This document shows, one piece after another, positions 35,493-44,613 of a DNA stretch of 64,000 nt. Each line of letters opens with the position of its first letter. The stretch's first letter is position 1. Both the position numbers and the translations under genes were made by a program. A model generated the notes under the pieces. The model ran no database searches, had not been told where the DNA came from, and was given only the letters and a program-made list of their open reading frames with translations. The DNA comes from Pseudooceanicola batsensis HTCC2597 (GTDB taxonomy: Bacteria; Pseudomonadota; Alphaproteobacteria; Rhodobacterales; Rhodobacteraceae), in contig NZ_CH724131.1 in assembly GCF_000152725.1 (NCBI RefSeq), positions 1,537,856 through 1,601,855 on the forward strand. The letters are read 5' to 3'.

Positions 35493-36302
35493 CTATGTCA
35501 GGAAATCCGTCACCAGCGGGCCGACCGTATCGGCATGGGTGATGGGCACCATGTGGCCCGCCCCCGGCACGGTCACGAGGTGCGTATCGGGGATCAGCGC
35601 ATCGAGCGCCGCCACGATCCGGTGGCTCGCCTCCGGGCTGGCGCCGCCGTCAATCAGCAGTGTCGGCGCCTGCAGCCGCGCGACCAGCCCCCCGGCGAGC
35701 ATCCCGTCCGGATCGCCGTTGTTCGTCACGAAGACCGCCTCGACCAGCTTCATCTGTTCGGTGAACCCCTCCTGCTGCTCGGCGGTCAGGCTCTCCCACG
35801 GCTGGCCGCCACCCCAGTCGCTCAGAAAGGCGATCGCCGCCCGGCGGTAGTCCCCGGTCCGGAATCCCTCCTCGACCTCGGACGTCTCCTGCATCTGCGC
35901 CTCCCGGAAGGCGGGGTCGGCCTGGTAGGCGACGGTGAAGAAGACAGGTTCGATCAGGACGAGCCGCCGCACCAGTTCGGGCGCGGTGGCGGCGACCCGG
36001 AGCGCGGCCGTCGCGCCGAAGGAATGCCCGATGAGATCGACCGGCGCCTCCCACTCCGCGATCATCTCGCGCATCTGGGCGCAGACCGTGTCCTGATAGA
36101 CGCCGCGCCTGTCCCAGGGGCCGCTGCGGCCGTGGCCGGGCAGATCGAAGGCGCGGCAGTCGTGGGTTTCGGCCAGATGGGCGGCCACGCCCTTCCAGGC
36201 TCCGGAATGGGCCAGCGAACAATGCACCAGAAGCGCCCGCCCCGGTCCGCCGGGCCAGTGACGCAGCGCCGTGGCATGGCCCGCGTAGGTCCGTGTCGTC
36301 AC
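35493..36302 (-). CDS. alpha/beta hydrolase
   Basis: 269 residues starting with a GTG at 36302 that overlaps the stop of the upstream gene (GTGA). The nucleophile elbow GHSFGATAALR, the oxyanion-region ALLVHCSLAHSGAW, the acid in LLIDGGASPEAS and the terminal VPGAGHMVPITH give a full Ser-Asp-His triad of the alpha/beta fold. The frame upstream is open but belongs to the neighbour's shadow. Coupling with a 2-hydroxychromene-2-carboxylate isomerase homologue hints at aromatic ring-cleavage products, but substrate is unproven. Confidence 0.85.
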   Translation of the reverse strand: MTTRTYAGHATALRHWPGGPGRALLVHCSLAHSGAWKGVAAHLAETHDCRAFDLPGHGRSGPWDRRGVYQDTVCAQMREMIAEWEAPVDLIGHSFGATAALRVAATAPELVRRLVLIEPVFFTVAYQADPAFREAQMQETSEVEEGFRTGDYRRAAIAFLSDWGGGQPWESLTAEQQEGFTEQMKLVEAVFVTNNGDPDGMLAGGLVARLQAPTLLIDGGASPEASHRIVAALDALIPDTHLVTVPGAGHMVPITHADTVGPLVTDFLT

Positions 36303-36907
36303 GCAAGTTCCCCCGACAGATACCGGTCGAGCATCTCCAGGCGATCCTGCCCCCAGAACATTTCCTTGCCGTCGACGATGTAGAACGGCGCGCCGAAGAC
36401 GCCCGCGTTGATCGCCTCGTCGGCATTGGCCTCGTAGGTCATGGCACCGGTCAGCAGTCCGCTGTTGGCCAGGCCCGGGTCGAAGCCCGCCCCTTCCAGA
36501 CACGACCGGATGACCGCCTCGTCGGCGACATCGCGTTCCTCGGCCCAGCAGGCCCGCAGGATGGAATGCGTGAGCTTGCCCAGGTCGCCGCCGCCGGCCC
36601 CCTGGGCGGCGATGATCGCATAGCCCGAGGGCGCGGGATTGGTCGGGAAGAAGGCCGGCTCGAGCACGAGTTCCATCCCGAGCGCCGCGCGCCAGCGCCG
36701 CAGTTCCTGAACCCGGTAGTCGCGCCGTGCCTTTGGCCGCTCGGCCAGTGGAAGCCCGCCGGTCGAGGCGAACACGCGATTGATATCGCAAGGCTTGTAG
36801 GTGATCGTCGCGCCGTGTTTCCCGGCGATCTCCTCGAGACGCAGACCCGCCAGATAGGTCCACGGCGAGATCGTCACGAAATAATAATCGATATGCGGCA
36901 CCTTCAC
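36299..36907 (-). CDS. 2-hydroxychromene-2-carboxylate isomerase (DsbA/GST-kappa family)
   Basis: 202 residues. Thioredoxin-fold with HIDYYFVTISPWTYLAGLRLEEIA at the start and the late GVFGAPFYIVDGKEMFWGQDRLEMLDRYL block, characteristic of HCCA isomerase/GST-kappa proteins, which isomerise naphthalene breakdown products in a glutathione-dependent way. Many family members have no such pathway and the role may differ. A plus-strand prs gene is divergent 98 bp away. Confidence 0.88.
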   Translation of the reverse strand: MKVPHIDYYFVTISPWTYLAGLRLEEIAGKHGATITYKPCDINRVFASTGGLPLAERPKARRDYRVQELRRWRAALGMELVLEPAFFPTNPAPSGYAIIAAQGAGGGDLGKLTHSILRACWAEERDVADEAVIRSCLEGAGFDPGLANSGLLTGAMTYEANADEAINAGVFGAPFYIVDGKEMFWGQDRLEMLDRYLSGELA

Positions 36908-37005
36908 CTCCCCGCTGGTTTGGCAAGACCCTAGCGGGGTGGTAAGCGGGGTTCAACGTCACGAATCTGTCACTCTCCCCTCCTGTCAACCGCCCCGGAT
37001 CTGCC

Positions 37006-38022
37006 ATGCCAAACGTTGTCGAACCCAAGCTCATCGCCGGAAATGCCAACCTGCCGCTCGCATCGGCGATCACCCGGCGCATGTCGATCCATCGCGGCGT
37101 CCACCTCGATCTCGTGGATGCCCGCGTCGAACGGTTCAACGACGGCGAAATCTTCGTCGAGGTGTTCGAGAACGTCCGCGGCGAGGACATGTTCATCATC
37201 CAGTCGACCTCGAATCCGGCCAACGACAACCTGATGGAGCTGCTGATCATGGCCGACGCGCTCCGCCGGTCGTCGGCGCAGCGGGTCACCGCCGTCATTC
37301 CCTATTTCGGCTATGCCCGGCAGGACCGCCGCACCAAGCCGCGCACCCCCATCACCGCCAAGCTCGTCTCGAACATGCTGGTCGAGGCAGGCATCGCGCG
37401 GGTGCTGACGATGGACCTGCACGCGGCCCAGATCCAGGGCTTCTTCGACATTCCCGTGGACAACCTCTATGCCAGCCCGATCTTCGCCCTCGACATCAAG
37501 GAGAAGTTCAGGGACCGGATGGACGAGATCATGGTGGTCTCTCCGGACGTCGGCGGCGTGGCCCGTGCCCGCGAACTGGCCAAGCGGATCAACGCCCCGC
37601 TCTCGATCGTCGACAAGCGGCGCGAAACGCCCGGCGAAGTGGCCGAGATGACCGTGATCGGCGATGTGAAGGACAAGGTCGCGATCATGATCGACGACAT
37701 GTGCGACACCGCCGGCACCCTGTGCAAGGCCGCGGAACTGCTGATCGAATACGGCGCGAAGGAGGTCCACGCCTATGTGACCCACGGGGTGCTGTCCGGC
37801 CCGGCGATCGAACGCATCGGCGCCTCGGTTCTCAAGAACCTGGTGATCACCGACACCATCGCCGCTCCGCAGATGGTGACGGACTGCGCGCAGATCCGCG
37901 TCCTGCCGACGGCGCCCCTGTTCGCACAGGCGATCCTGAACATCTGGAACGGCACCTCTGTCTCGTCGCTCTTCGAGACCCGCACTATGGAGCCGATCTA
38001 CGAGGGCGTGTTCCGGAGCTGA
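37006..38022 (+). CDS. prs: ribose-phosphate pyrophosphokinase
   Basis: 338 residues, forms PRPP from ribose-5-phosphate and ATP for nucleotide, His and Trp synthesis. Signatures: [50 protein letters not shown] (ATP loop), [38 protein letters not shown], and the PRPP loop [12 protein letters not shown]. Near to pyrB (110 bp), whose pathway uses PRPP later. Start ATG at 37006. Confidence 0.98.
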   Translation: MPNVVEPKLIAGNANLPLASAITRRMSIHRGVHLDLVDARVERFNDGEIFVEVFENVRGEDMFIIQSTSNPANDNLMELLIMADALRRSSAQRVTAVIPYFGYARQDRRTKPRTPITAKLVSNMLVEAGIARVLTMDLHAAQIQGFFDIPVDNLYASPIFALDIKEKFRDRMDEIMVVSPDVGGVARARELAKRINAPLSIVDKRRETPGEVAEMTVIGDVKDKVAIMIDDMCDTAGTLCKAAELLIEYGAKEVHAYVTHGVLSGPAIERIGASVLKNLVITDTIAAPQMVTDCAQIRVLPTAPLFAQAILNIWNGTSVSSLFETRTMEPIYEGVFRS

Positions 38023-38132
38023 GCCCGCCCCGCCCGGTGACACCTCCCCGCAGGACGGCGGCACTGCCCTGCCGCCCTTGCCGCCATCGGGACACGTTCC
38101 TATAACCGCCTCACGACAAGCGGAGTCTCCAG

Positions 38133-39077
38133 ATGACCTTTCGTCAGGACCACCTCTTGGGGATCGAACCCCTCGCGCCGGACGAAATCACCTCCATCCT
38201 CGACCTGGCGGACGATTACGTCGCCCTGTCGCGCAGCCCCGACAAACATGTCGAAACGCTGCGGGGGCTGACGCAGATCAACATGTTCTTCGAGAACTCG
38301 ACCCGCACCCAGGCCAGTTTCGAACTGGCCGGCAAGCGGCTCGGCGCGGATGTAATGAACATGGGGCTCGCAGCCTCATCGATCAAAAAGGGCGAGACGC
38401 TGATCGACACGGCGATGACCCTGAACGCCATGCAGCCCGACCTGCTGGTGGTGCGTCATCCGCATTCCGGCGCGGTCGACCTGCTGGCGCAGAAGGTCAA
38501 CTGTGCCGTCCTGAACGCCGGCGACGGGCGGCATGAACACCCGACCCAGGCGCTGCTCGACGCGTTGACCATCCGGCGCAAGAAGGGCCGGCTGCACCGC
38601 CTGTCGATCGCCATCTGCGGCGACATCGCGCACAGCCGCGTGGCGCGTTCGAACCTGATCCTTCTGGGCAAGATGGAGAACCGCTTGCGGCTGGTCGGCC
38701 CGCCCACGCTGATGCCCGCCGGGATCAACGAACTGGGCTGCGAGGTCTACGAGGACATGGCCGAGGGGCTGCGCGACGTGGATGTCGTCATGATGCTGCG
38801 CCTCCAGAAGGAACGGATGGACGGTGGCTTCATCCCCTCGGAGCGCGAGTACCATCACCTCTACGGGCTCGATGCGGACAAGCTGTCCCATGCCAGCCCC
38901 GACGCCATCGTGATGCATCCCGGGCCGATGAACCGCGGCGTCGAGATCGACGGCACGCTGGCCGACGACATCAACCGCTCGGTCATCCAGGAGCAGGTCG
39001 AGATGGGCGTGGCCGTGCGCATGGCCGCGATGGACCTGCTGGCGCGCAACCTGCGGGACAGGAGGGCCGCGGCATGA
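38133..39077 (+). CDS. pyrB: aspartate carbamoyltransferase catalytic chain
   Basis: 314 residues; transfers carbamoyl to aspartate in de novo pyrimidine synthesis. The carbamoyl-phosphate motif [22 protein letters not shown] is near 53-72, [19 protein letters not shown] follows, and [11 protein letters not shown] and [15 protein letters not shown] are the aspartate-binding parts. Length is of the PyrB-only class without fused regulatory part. First gene of an operon with two membrane proteins, a pseudo-dihydroorotase and plsY. Stop overlaps the next ATG (39074-39077). Confidence 0.98.
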   Translation: MTFRQDHLLGIEPLAPDEITSILDLADDYVALSRSPDKHVETLRGLTQINMFFENSTRTQASFELAGKRLGADVMNMGLAASSIKKGETLIDTAMTLNAMQPDLLVVRHPHSGAVDLLAQKVNCAVLNAGDGRHEHPTQALLDALTIRRKKGRLHRLSIAICGDIAHSRVARSNLILLGKMENRLRLVGPPTLMPAGINELGCEVYEDMAEGLRDVDVVMMLRLQKERMDGGFIPSEREYHHLYGLDADKLSHASPDAIVMHPGPMNRGVEIDGTLADDINRSVIQEQVEMGVAVRMAAMDLLARNLRDRRAAA

Positions 39078-39517
39078 GCCCGTCGCTCTTCCCCGGCGAA
39101 CGCATCGTGGCCCGGCGGCCGACCGGGCTGGGCCTGTTCCTGGCCGTCGCGCTGCTGACCGGGACGGTGGCCTTTGCCGCGGAATGGCTGACCGCCCAGG
39201 TCATCGGCTGGAACATCCGGCAAAGCCTCGTTCCCGCCTCGGCGCTCGCCCTCGTCGCCGCGCTCGCGGCGCAGGCGACGGTGCGGCGCAAGCTGAGCTA
39301 TTGCCTGACCACGCGGCGTCTGATCCTCGGCACGGGCCGGCAACTGCCGCTGGACGCGGTGGCGCGCTGCCGGATCGGCGCGCATTCGCTGACGGTCGAG
39401 GATCGCGAGGCGCGGCAATACCGGATCGCCGGGCTGCTCCGGCCCGCGTGGCTTGCCACGCGGATCAACCGGTGCCGGGCCGGCGGCGTCCCGGAGACCG
39501 GCATATGCGCGACGTGA
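39074..39517 (+). CDS. small membrane protein with PH-like domain
   Basis: 147 residues, unknown function. [23 protein letters not shown] opens the first hydrophobic segment; two transmembrane helices span about residues 18-36 and 53-70; then [48 protein letters not shown] reads like a bacterial PH-fold. It is translationally coupled to pyrB. Its presence inside a pyrimidine operon is a feature I have seen as typical in the family, but no function is known. Confidence 0.7.
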   Translation: MSPSLFPGERIVARRPTGLGLFLAVALLTGTVAFAAEWLTAQVIGWNIRQSLVPASALALVAALAAQATVRRKLSYCLTTRRLILGTGRQLPLDAVARCRIGAHSLTVEDREARQYRIAGLLRPAWLATRINRCRAGGVPETGICAT

Positions 39518-39575
39518 TCCCAGCCCCGACACCCCCGGCCATTCAAGGATACGGCCCCGCCAGTCAGGAGAGACG

Positions 39576-40127
39576 ATGACCGAAACGCTTTTGTCCGGAG
39601 ATCGCGACACCGTGCACCTGTTCTCGGTCGCCCTGCCCGAGGACCAGCTCTGGACCTTCGTCACCTCCGACCCGGACACCGGCAGACTGCCCCTGCGCGA
39701 GGCGCTCGGCGTCGAGACGCTGGACGAGACGCAGATCGAGGGCGCCGTGGCCGAGGATCTCGAAGGCATCGGCCTCTCGGGTTTCCTGATCGAGGGGATC
39801 GGCGTCGACGAGGCCGCCATCGCCCGGGATCGCGCTCGGATCGACGCGGTGAGCGGTTCGGTCGTCATCGTCAAGGGATCGGCCTTCGACGGGGCGCATG
39901 TGCCGCTTGAGCCGCAGCCTCCCCTGGCACATGTGGGCACGTGGCGCCTCACCGCCGCCCCCTCGACCATGGAGCAGCTGAGCAGCCCGACCGCCGAGGG
40001 CCGGACTGAACCGGCGCCGGCCGCGACGCCCGAGGTCCGGGGCAAGCGGAACCGGTGGTCGCTGTGGCTGCTGATCGGCATGGGGCTGGTGATCCTGGCC
40101 GGACTGGTCTTCGGACTGCTGGCATGA
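39576..40127 (+). CDS. tail-anchored membrane protein in the pyr operon, unknown function
   Basis: 183 residues from the ATG at 39576 (ribosome-binding site CAGGAGAG). The first 130 residues are soluble and acidic: [30 protein letters not shown] and [29 protein letters not shown]. The C-terminal 20 residues form a single hydrophobic helix ([20 protein letters not shown]), so the protein is probably tail-anchored in the inner membrane. Coupled by ATGA to the next gene. No recognised domain. Confidence 0.72.
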   Translation: MTETLLSGDRDTVHLFSVALPEDQLWTFVTSDPDTGRLPLREALGVETLDETQIEGAVAEDLEGIGLSGFLIEGIGVDEAAIARDRARIDAVSGSVVIVKGSAFDGAHVPLEPQPPLAHVGTWRLTAAPSTMEQLSSPTAEGRTEPAPAATPEVRGKRNRWSLWLLIGMGLVILAGLVFGLLA

Positions 40128-41392
40128 CCACCCTCGCCCTGACGAATGCCCGACTGATCGACCCCGAGACCGGCGAGGAACGTCCCGGCGGCCTCACGGT
40201 CGAGGACGGCGTCATCACCGCCCTGCACGACGGATCGGGCCCGGGGATCGACTGCGGCGGGCTCTGCCTGGCTCCGGGCATTGTCGATATCGGCGTGAAG
40301 GTCTGCGAGCCGGGCGAACGGCACAAGGAAAGCTTCCGCTCCGCAGGTCTCGCGGCGGCGGCCGGCGGGGTGACCACCATCGTGACCCGCCCCGACACGA
40401 CGCCGGCCATCGACAGCCCCGAGACGCTGGAATTCGTCGCCCGCCGCGCGCGAGAGGCCGCGCCGGTCCGCGTGCTGCCGATGGCCGCGCTGACAAAGGG
40501 ACGCGCAGGCCACGAGATGACCGAGATCGGATTCCTGATGGATGCCGGCGCCGTGGCCTTCAGCGACGGCGACAGGGTCATCGCGGACACCAAGGTGCTG
40601 ACCCGCGCGCTGACCTATGCCCGGTCGAGGGGGGCGCTGGTCATCGGCCACGTGCAGGAGCCCGGGCTGTCGGCCGGGGCCGCTGCCACCTCGGGAAAAT
40701 TCGCCTCGCTCCGGGGGCTGCCCTCGGTATCGGCCATGGCCGAACGCATGGGGCTGGACCGCGACATCGCGCTGCTGGAAATGACCGGCGTCGCCTATCA
40801 CGTCGACCAGATCACCACCGCCCGGGCCCTGCCCGCGCTGGAACGGGCCAAGGCCAACGGGCTGGACATTACCGCGGGCGTGTCGATCCATCACTTGACG
40901 CTGAACGAATTCGACGTCTCGAACTATCGCACCTTCTTCAAGGTCAAGCCGCCCCTGCGCAGCGAGGACGACCGCCAGGCGGTCGTCGCGGCCATCGCAT
41001 CGGGCCTGATCGATGTCATCTGCTCGATGCACACGCCGCAGGACGAGGAGAGCAAGCGCCTGCCCTTCGAAGCCGCCGCCAGCGGCGCCGTGGGGTTGCA
41101 GACCCTTCTTCCCGCCGCGATGCGTCTGGTTCATGCCGGCGACCTGACGCTCGCTCAGCTCTGGCGCGCCCTGTCTCTCAACCCGTCGGACCGGCTCGGT
41201 CTGCCCTCGGGGCGTCTGGCGGTCGGCGCGCCGGGCGACCTCGTCCTGTTCGACCCGGACGCGCCCTTCACCCTCGACCGGTTCAAGCTGCTGTCCAAGT
41301 CCCGCAACACGCCCTTCGACGAGGCCCGGATGCAGGGTGTCGTCCGGGCCACCTGGGTCGGCGGACGGCAGGTCTTTGGAGAGCTGACATGA
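40124..41392 (+). CDS. pyrX: pseudo-dihydroorotase (PyrC' / PyrX-like), metal ligands missing
   Basis: 422-residue amidohydrolase fold homologous to class I dihydroorotase: [31 protein letters not shown] and the C-terminal [21 protein letters not shown] are all dihydroorotase-like. However the metal-binding HxH after PGIVD reads G57-V-K59, the later TDH motif reads S301-M-H303, and other ligand positions deviate. An inactive partner that stabilises PyrB is known from Pseudomonas. By position right after pyrB this is a good pseudo-dihydroorotase; an active PyrC would be encoded elsewhere. Overlap ATGA with plsY (41389-41392). Confidence 0.85.
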   Translation: MTTLALTNARLIDPETGEERPGGLTVEDGVITALHDGSGPGIDCGGLCLAPGIVDIGVKVCEPGERHKESFRSAGLAAAAGGVTTIVTRPDTTPAIDSPETLEFVARRAREAAPVRVLPMAALTKGRAGHEMTEIGFLMDAGAVAFSDGDRVIADTKVLTRALTYARSRGALVIGHVQEPGLSAGAAATSGKFASLRGLPSVSAMAERMGLDRDIALLEMTGVAYHVDQITTARALPALERAKANGLDITAGVSIHHLTLNEFDVSNYRTFFKVKPPLRSEDDRQAVVAAIASGLIDVICSMHTPQDEESKRLPFEAAASGAVGLQTLLPAAMRLVHAGDLTLAQLWRALSLNPSDRLGLPSGRLAVGAPGDLVLFDPDAPFTLDRFKLLSKSRNTPFDEARMQGVVRATWVGGRQVFGELT

Positions 41393-41997
41393 TCCCCGAT
41401 CTCGCGACACCGCCCGGCATGCTCGCCCTCTGGGCCCTTGCAGGCTACCTGCTCGGCTCGGTGCCCTTCGGGGTCATCCTGTCGCGCGTCTTCGGGCTGG
41501 GCGACCTGCGCAGCATCGGGTCGGGCAATATCGGCGCGACCAACGTGCTGCGGACGGGAAACAGGACGGCGGCCGCCCTGACCCTGATCCTGGACGGGGG
41601 CAAAGGGGCTGCGGCGGTGCTGATCGCCCGGACCCTGGCCGCCGAGGATGCCGTGCAGATCGCCGGCCTCGCCGCCTTTCTGGGGCACTGCTTTCCCGTC
41701 TGGCTGGGCTTTCGGGGCGGCAAGGGCGTGGCGACCTTTCTCGGCCTGCTGCTGGCCTATGCCTGGCCCCTCGGCCTCGCCGCCTGCGCCACCTGGCTCG
41801 TCGTCGCGGCGACGCTGAGGTTCTCGTCGCTCTCGGCGCTGATCGCGGCCTGCCTGGCGCCCGTCTTCGCCGCGCTCTTCGGCCTCGGTCACGCGGTCCT
41901 GATGCTTCTGGCACTCGCCACGCTGATATTCATCCGCCACCGCGGCAATATCGAACGGCTGCTGAAAGGCGAAGAGCCGAAAATCGGAAAAAAGTGA
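41389..41997 (+). CDS. plsY: glycerol-3-phosphate acyltransferase PlsY
   Basis: 202-residue inner-membrane enzyme that acylates glycerol-3-phosphate from acyl-phosphate, the first phospholipid step. Seven or so hydrophobic segments and the three conserved loops are seen: [35 protein letters not shown] (motif 1), DGGKGAAAV, and [21 protein letters not shown]; the basic C-terminus ends in K-rich residues. Coupled to pyrX. Part of its end overlaps an inverted repeat that could be a GbsR operator. Confidence 0.95.
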   Translation: MIPDLATPPGMLALWALAGYLLGSVPFGVILSRVFGLGDLRSIGSGNIGATNVLRTGNRTAAALTLILDGGKGAAAVLIARTLAAEDAVQIAGLAAFLGHCFPVWLGFRGGKGVATFLGLLLAYAWPLGLAACATWLVVAATLRFSSLSALIAACLAPVFAALFGLGHAVLMLLALATLIFIRHRGNIERLLKGEEPKIGKK

Positions 41998-42016
41998 ACC
42001 TTTGACATACGTTCAC
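41994..42016. promoter_or_regulatory. inverted repeat GTGAAC-N11-GTTCAC, candidate GbsR operator
   Basis: GTGAAC at 41994-41999 and GTTCAC at 42011-42016 form a perfect 6 bp inverted repeat with an 11 bp centre that contains TTGACA (42002-42007), a perfect -35 sequence. It lies 66 bp upstream of the GbsR-type gene. A -10 at the normal spacing is not evident. Autoregulation by the adjacent regulator is inferred. Confidence 0.35.
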
Positions 42017-42081
42017 CACAATTCGTTGCTTATTACGCGGTAACTCGGTACTTCTGAATTGTCAGAAAGGAGGAGCGCGTG

Positions 42082-42639
42082 ATGCAACTCTCCCCTTCCA
42101 TGCAGGACTTCATCCTTCATTGGGGCGAAATGGGCTCGAAATGGGGGCTGAACCGGTCGGTCGCCCAGATCCACGCGCTGCTGCACATCTCTCCCGATCC
42201 GCTCACGGCCGAGGAACTGGCCGCGACGCTCAACCTCGCCCGGTCGAACATCTCGACGGGGCTCAAGGAGTTGCAGGCCTGGCGCCTTGTCCGGACGACC
42301 CGGCAACTGGGGGACCGGCGCGACTATTTCACCGCGATCGGCGACATGTTCGACCTGATCCAGACGGTGATCGAGGTCCGGCGAGAGCGCGAGTACGAGC
42401 CGACGCTCAACGCGCTGCGCGAGATCCAGGGGCGCGCCGAACAGGATGACACGCCGCCCGAGGTGCGGGCGCGCATCGCCGAGACCTACGAGACGATGCA
42501 GATGCTCGACGACTGGTACAGCGATATCGCGCAACTGCCGCGGTCGTCGCAGATGAGCCTTCTCAAGGTCGGCTCGAAGCTCGGCGCGCTGCTGTCCGGC
42601 AGCGCCTCGAAGCCGAAGAAGAAAAAGAAGAAATCCTGA
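42082..42639 (+). CDS. GbsR/MarR family transcriptional regulator with lysine tail
   Basis: 185 residues from the ATG at 42082 (GTG at 42079 also possible; AAGGAGG at 42067-42073 fits both). MQDFILHWGEMGSKWGLNRSVAQIHALL and the winged helix PLTAEELAATLNLARSNISTGLKELQAWRLV are typical of GbsR, which in Bacillus controls glycine betaine synthesis. No betaine genes are near, so the target is open. The protein ends in KPKKKKKKS; its codons read on the other strand as the U-run of the gshA terminator. Confidence 0.85.
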   Translation: MQLSPSMQDFILHWGEMGSKWGLNRSVAQIHALLHISPDPLTAEELAATLNLARSNISTGLKELQAWRLVRTTRQLGDRRDYFTAIGDMFDLIQTVIEVRREREYEPTLNALREIQGRAEQDDTPPEVRARIAETYETMQMLDDWYSDIAQLPRSSQMSLLKVGSKLGALLSGSASKPKKKKKKS

Positions 42640-42656
42640 CCGGGGGCGCCGGTCAG
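42614..42656 (-). terminator. terminator of the gshA operon, embedded in the end of the GbsR gene
   Basis: On the minus strand an 8 bp perfect stem, CTGACCGG (42656-42649) with CCGGTCAG (42643-42636), closed by a 5 nt loop, is followed by a T-rich run (TTTCTTCTTTTTCTTC). The T-run is the reverse complement of the lysine codons at the 3' end of the GbsR gene, and the stem overlaps both stop codons. Confidence 0.65.
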
Positions 42657-44023
42657 TAGGAATACTCGGGGAAGACCCGCGTCAGGTCGCCCTGCCAGTC
42701 CCCGTGATAAGCCGCCAGCAGTTCGTCCGCGGGCACCTGCCCCGTCTCGACGCTTTCTTTCAGAGCATTCAGAAAATGCGTCTCGTCCGGAACAAGCCCG
42801 CCGGCGCCGGGGCGCGCCCGGGCCCTCAGACCCGCTTCGGCGATGGCGAGGACCTCGCGGGCCAGATCGTGCATGTCGATCCCCTCGACCTGCGCCTGCA
42901 GCCCATGTTCCCCGGCCGCGACATGCAGCGCCGCCCGCTGCGCGTCCGTCCAGTCCTTGACCAGATCCCAGGCGGCATCGAGCGCCCCCTGGTCGTAGGT
43001 CAGCCCGACCCAGAGCGCCGGCAGGGCGCAGAGCCGCCGCCAGGGGCCGCCATCCGCCCCGCGCATCTCGATGAACTTCTTCACCCGCGCCTCGGGGAAC
43101 AGCGTCGTCAGGTGATCCGCCCAGTCCGACAGCGTCGGTACCTCGCCCGGCAGGGCCGGCAGTTCGCCCTTCAGGAAATCCCGAAACGACTGGCCGAGCG
43201 CATCGATGTATTCGCCGTCGCGATAGACGAAGTACATCGGCACATCGAGCGCGTACTGCACCCATCTTTCGAAACCGAACCCCTCGTCGAAGACGAAGGG
43301 GACCATGCCGGTCCGCGCCGGATCGAGATTGCGCCAGACATAGTTCCGATAGCTCTTCACCCCGTTCGGCCGGCCCTCGAAGAACGGCGAATTGGCAAAG
43401 AGCGCGTTGGCCACGGGTTGCAGGGCAATGGCCACGCGCATCTTTCGCACCATGTCCGCCTCGGACGCGAAATCGAGATTGACCTGCACGGTGCAGGTGC
43501 GTCGCATCATGACACGCCCGGCCGTGCCGACACGTTCCATGTAGGCGTCCATCAGCTTGTAGCGCCCCTTGGGCATCAGGGGCATGTCCTCGTGGCTCCA
43601 GGTCGGCGCGGCGCCGAGCCCGATGAACCCGACACCGACCTTGTCGGCGATGTCCTTCACGTCGGCCAGATGCTCGTTCACCTCGTCGCAGGTCTGGTGG
43701 ATCGTCTCCAGCGGCGCGCCCGAGAGTTCAAGCTGCCCGCCCGGTTCGAGCGAGATGTTCGCGCCGTCCTTGGTCAGGCCGATCAGCTTGCCGCCCTCTT
43801 CCAGCGGCGCCCAGCCATGGCCGTCGCGCAGCCCCTCCAGAACCGTCAGGACCGATCGCTCGCCGTCGTAGGGAATCGGTTGCAGCGTGTCGCGGCAATA
43901 GCCGAACTTCTCGTGCTCGGTGCCGATCCGCCAGTCTTCCTTCGGCTTGCATCCGCTCTCGAGATACTCGGCCAACTGCTCGGGCCGCTCGATCGGGCCG
44001 CCTCCGGACTGGGGAATGGACAT
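42653..44023 (-). CDS. gshA: glutamate--cysteine ligase
   Basis: 456 residues, start ATG at 44023. Belongs to the plant/alphaproteobacterial type: WRIGTEHEKFGY (ATP/Glu site), LIGLTKDGANISLEPGGQLELSGAPLETIHQTCDEVNEHL, MMRRTCTVQVNLDFASEADM, and FIEMRGADGGPWRRLCALPALWVGLTYD. It makes gamma-glutamylcysteine, the first glutathione step, paired with gshB at 3913-4890. Downstream of rsmE and a membrane protein on the minus strand. Confidence 0.96.
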   Translation of the reverse strand: MSIPQSGGGPIERPEQLAEYLESGCKPKEDWRIGTEHEKFGYCRDTLQPIPYDGERSVLTVLEGLRDGHGWAPLEEGGKLIGLTKDGANISLEPGGQLELSGAPLETIHQTCDEVNEHLADVKDIADKVGVGFIGLGAAPTWSHEDMPLMPKGRYKLMDAYMERVGTAGRVMMRRTCTVQVNLDFASEADMVRKMRVAIALQPVANALFANSPFFEGRPNGVKSYRNYVWRNLDPARTGMVPFVFDEGFGFERWVQYALDVPMYFVYRDGEYIDALGQSFRDFLKGELPALPGEVPTLSDWADHLTTLFPEARVKKFIEMRGADGGPWRRLCALPALWVGLTYDQGALDAAWDLVKDWTDAQRAALHVAAGEHGLQAQVEGIDMHDLAREVLAIAEAGLRARARPGAGGLVPDETHFLNALKESVETGQVPADELLAAYHGDWQGDLTRVFPEYSY

Positions 44024-44082
44024 GGGGCCGAGCCTCCGATCTTCTTCTCTTTCGTCAGGGATGGGCGGAAATGCAAATGGTG

Positions 44083-44613
44083 TCAATGCAACCGCAGATG
44101 TGTCGCGGGTCTCTCCCAGATCAGGACGCGGTGCGGGCGACGCGCCGCGCGCATTTCTTCCAGCATCCGGTCGGTGCGGATCCCCGGCAAGGCCGCGAAT
44201 ATGTCGAAGAGGGCGTCTGCGCCTTCGGCCGTCAGGGGGACCGCCAGTTCCGGCTGCCCGGACTGCTCCAGGATCCAGACCGGCGGATCGGACCGCGAAT
44301 CCAGCGACAGGCGATGCACCTCGCTCAGCGCCACGGCCCCGCCGGTCAGCGGCCCGAAATAGGCGACCTGCCCCTCGTCGACCGAAACCACCCCCGGCCC
44401 GCCGCCGCCGGCGCGGAACCGGCCCCTCTGCAGACCCGAAACGATCAGCGCGGGCGCCGCGATCACCAGCAGCCCCCAGCCGATCCACGACAGGATGCCG
44501 AAACTGGTCAGCGCCCAGTAGAGCCCGAGCAGCCCGACGGCCCCGCCGATCAGCGCCTCGCGCCAGCGGCGGGCCCAGGCGATCACCTCGGGGCGGATCG
44601 CGGCCGCGCTCAC
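44083..44613 (-). CDS. membrane protein with PH-like domain, unknown function
   Basis: 176 residues, GTG start at 44613 overlapping the rsmE stop (GTGA). Two hydrophobic segments around residues 22-40 and 43-62, then a beta-rich domain: VVSVDEGQVAYFGPLTGGAVALSEVHRLSLDSRSDPPVWILEQSG and a TAEGADALFDIFAALPGIRTDRMLEEM helix. No named domain; resembles short PH-like membrane proteins. The operon rsmE-this-gshA is consistent with a translation/glutathione housekeeping transcript. Confidence 0.72.
   Translation of the reverse strand: MSAAAIRPEVIAWARRWREALIGGAVGLLGLYWALTSFGILSWIGWGLLVIAAPALIVSGLQRGRFRAGGGGPGVVSVDEGQVAYFGPLTGGAVALSEVHRLSLDSRSDPPVWILEQSGQPELAVPLTAEGADALFDIFAALPGIRTDRMLEEMRAARRPHRVLIWERPATHLRLH

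Noticed and set aside
35493-37298. Single long minus-strand protein covering hydrolase and isomerase region
   Set aside because: It is the hydrolase frame running open through the isomerase gene in a shadow frame; the GTG at 36302 with a 4 nt overlap is the real start.
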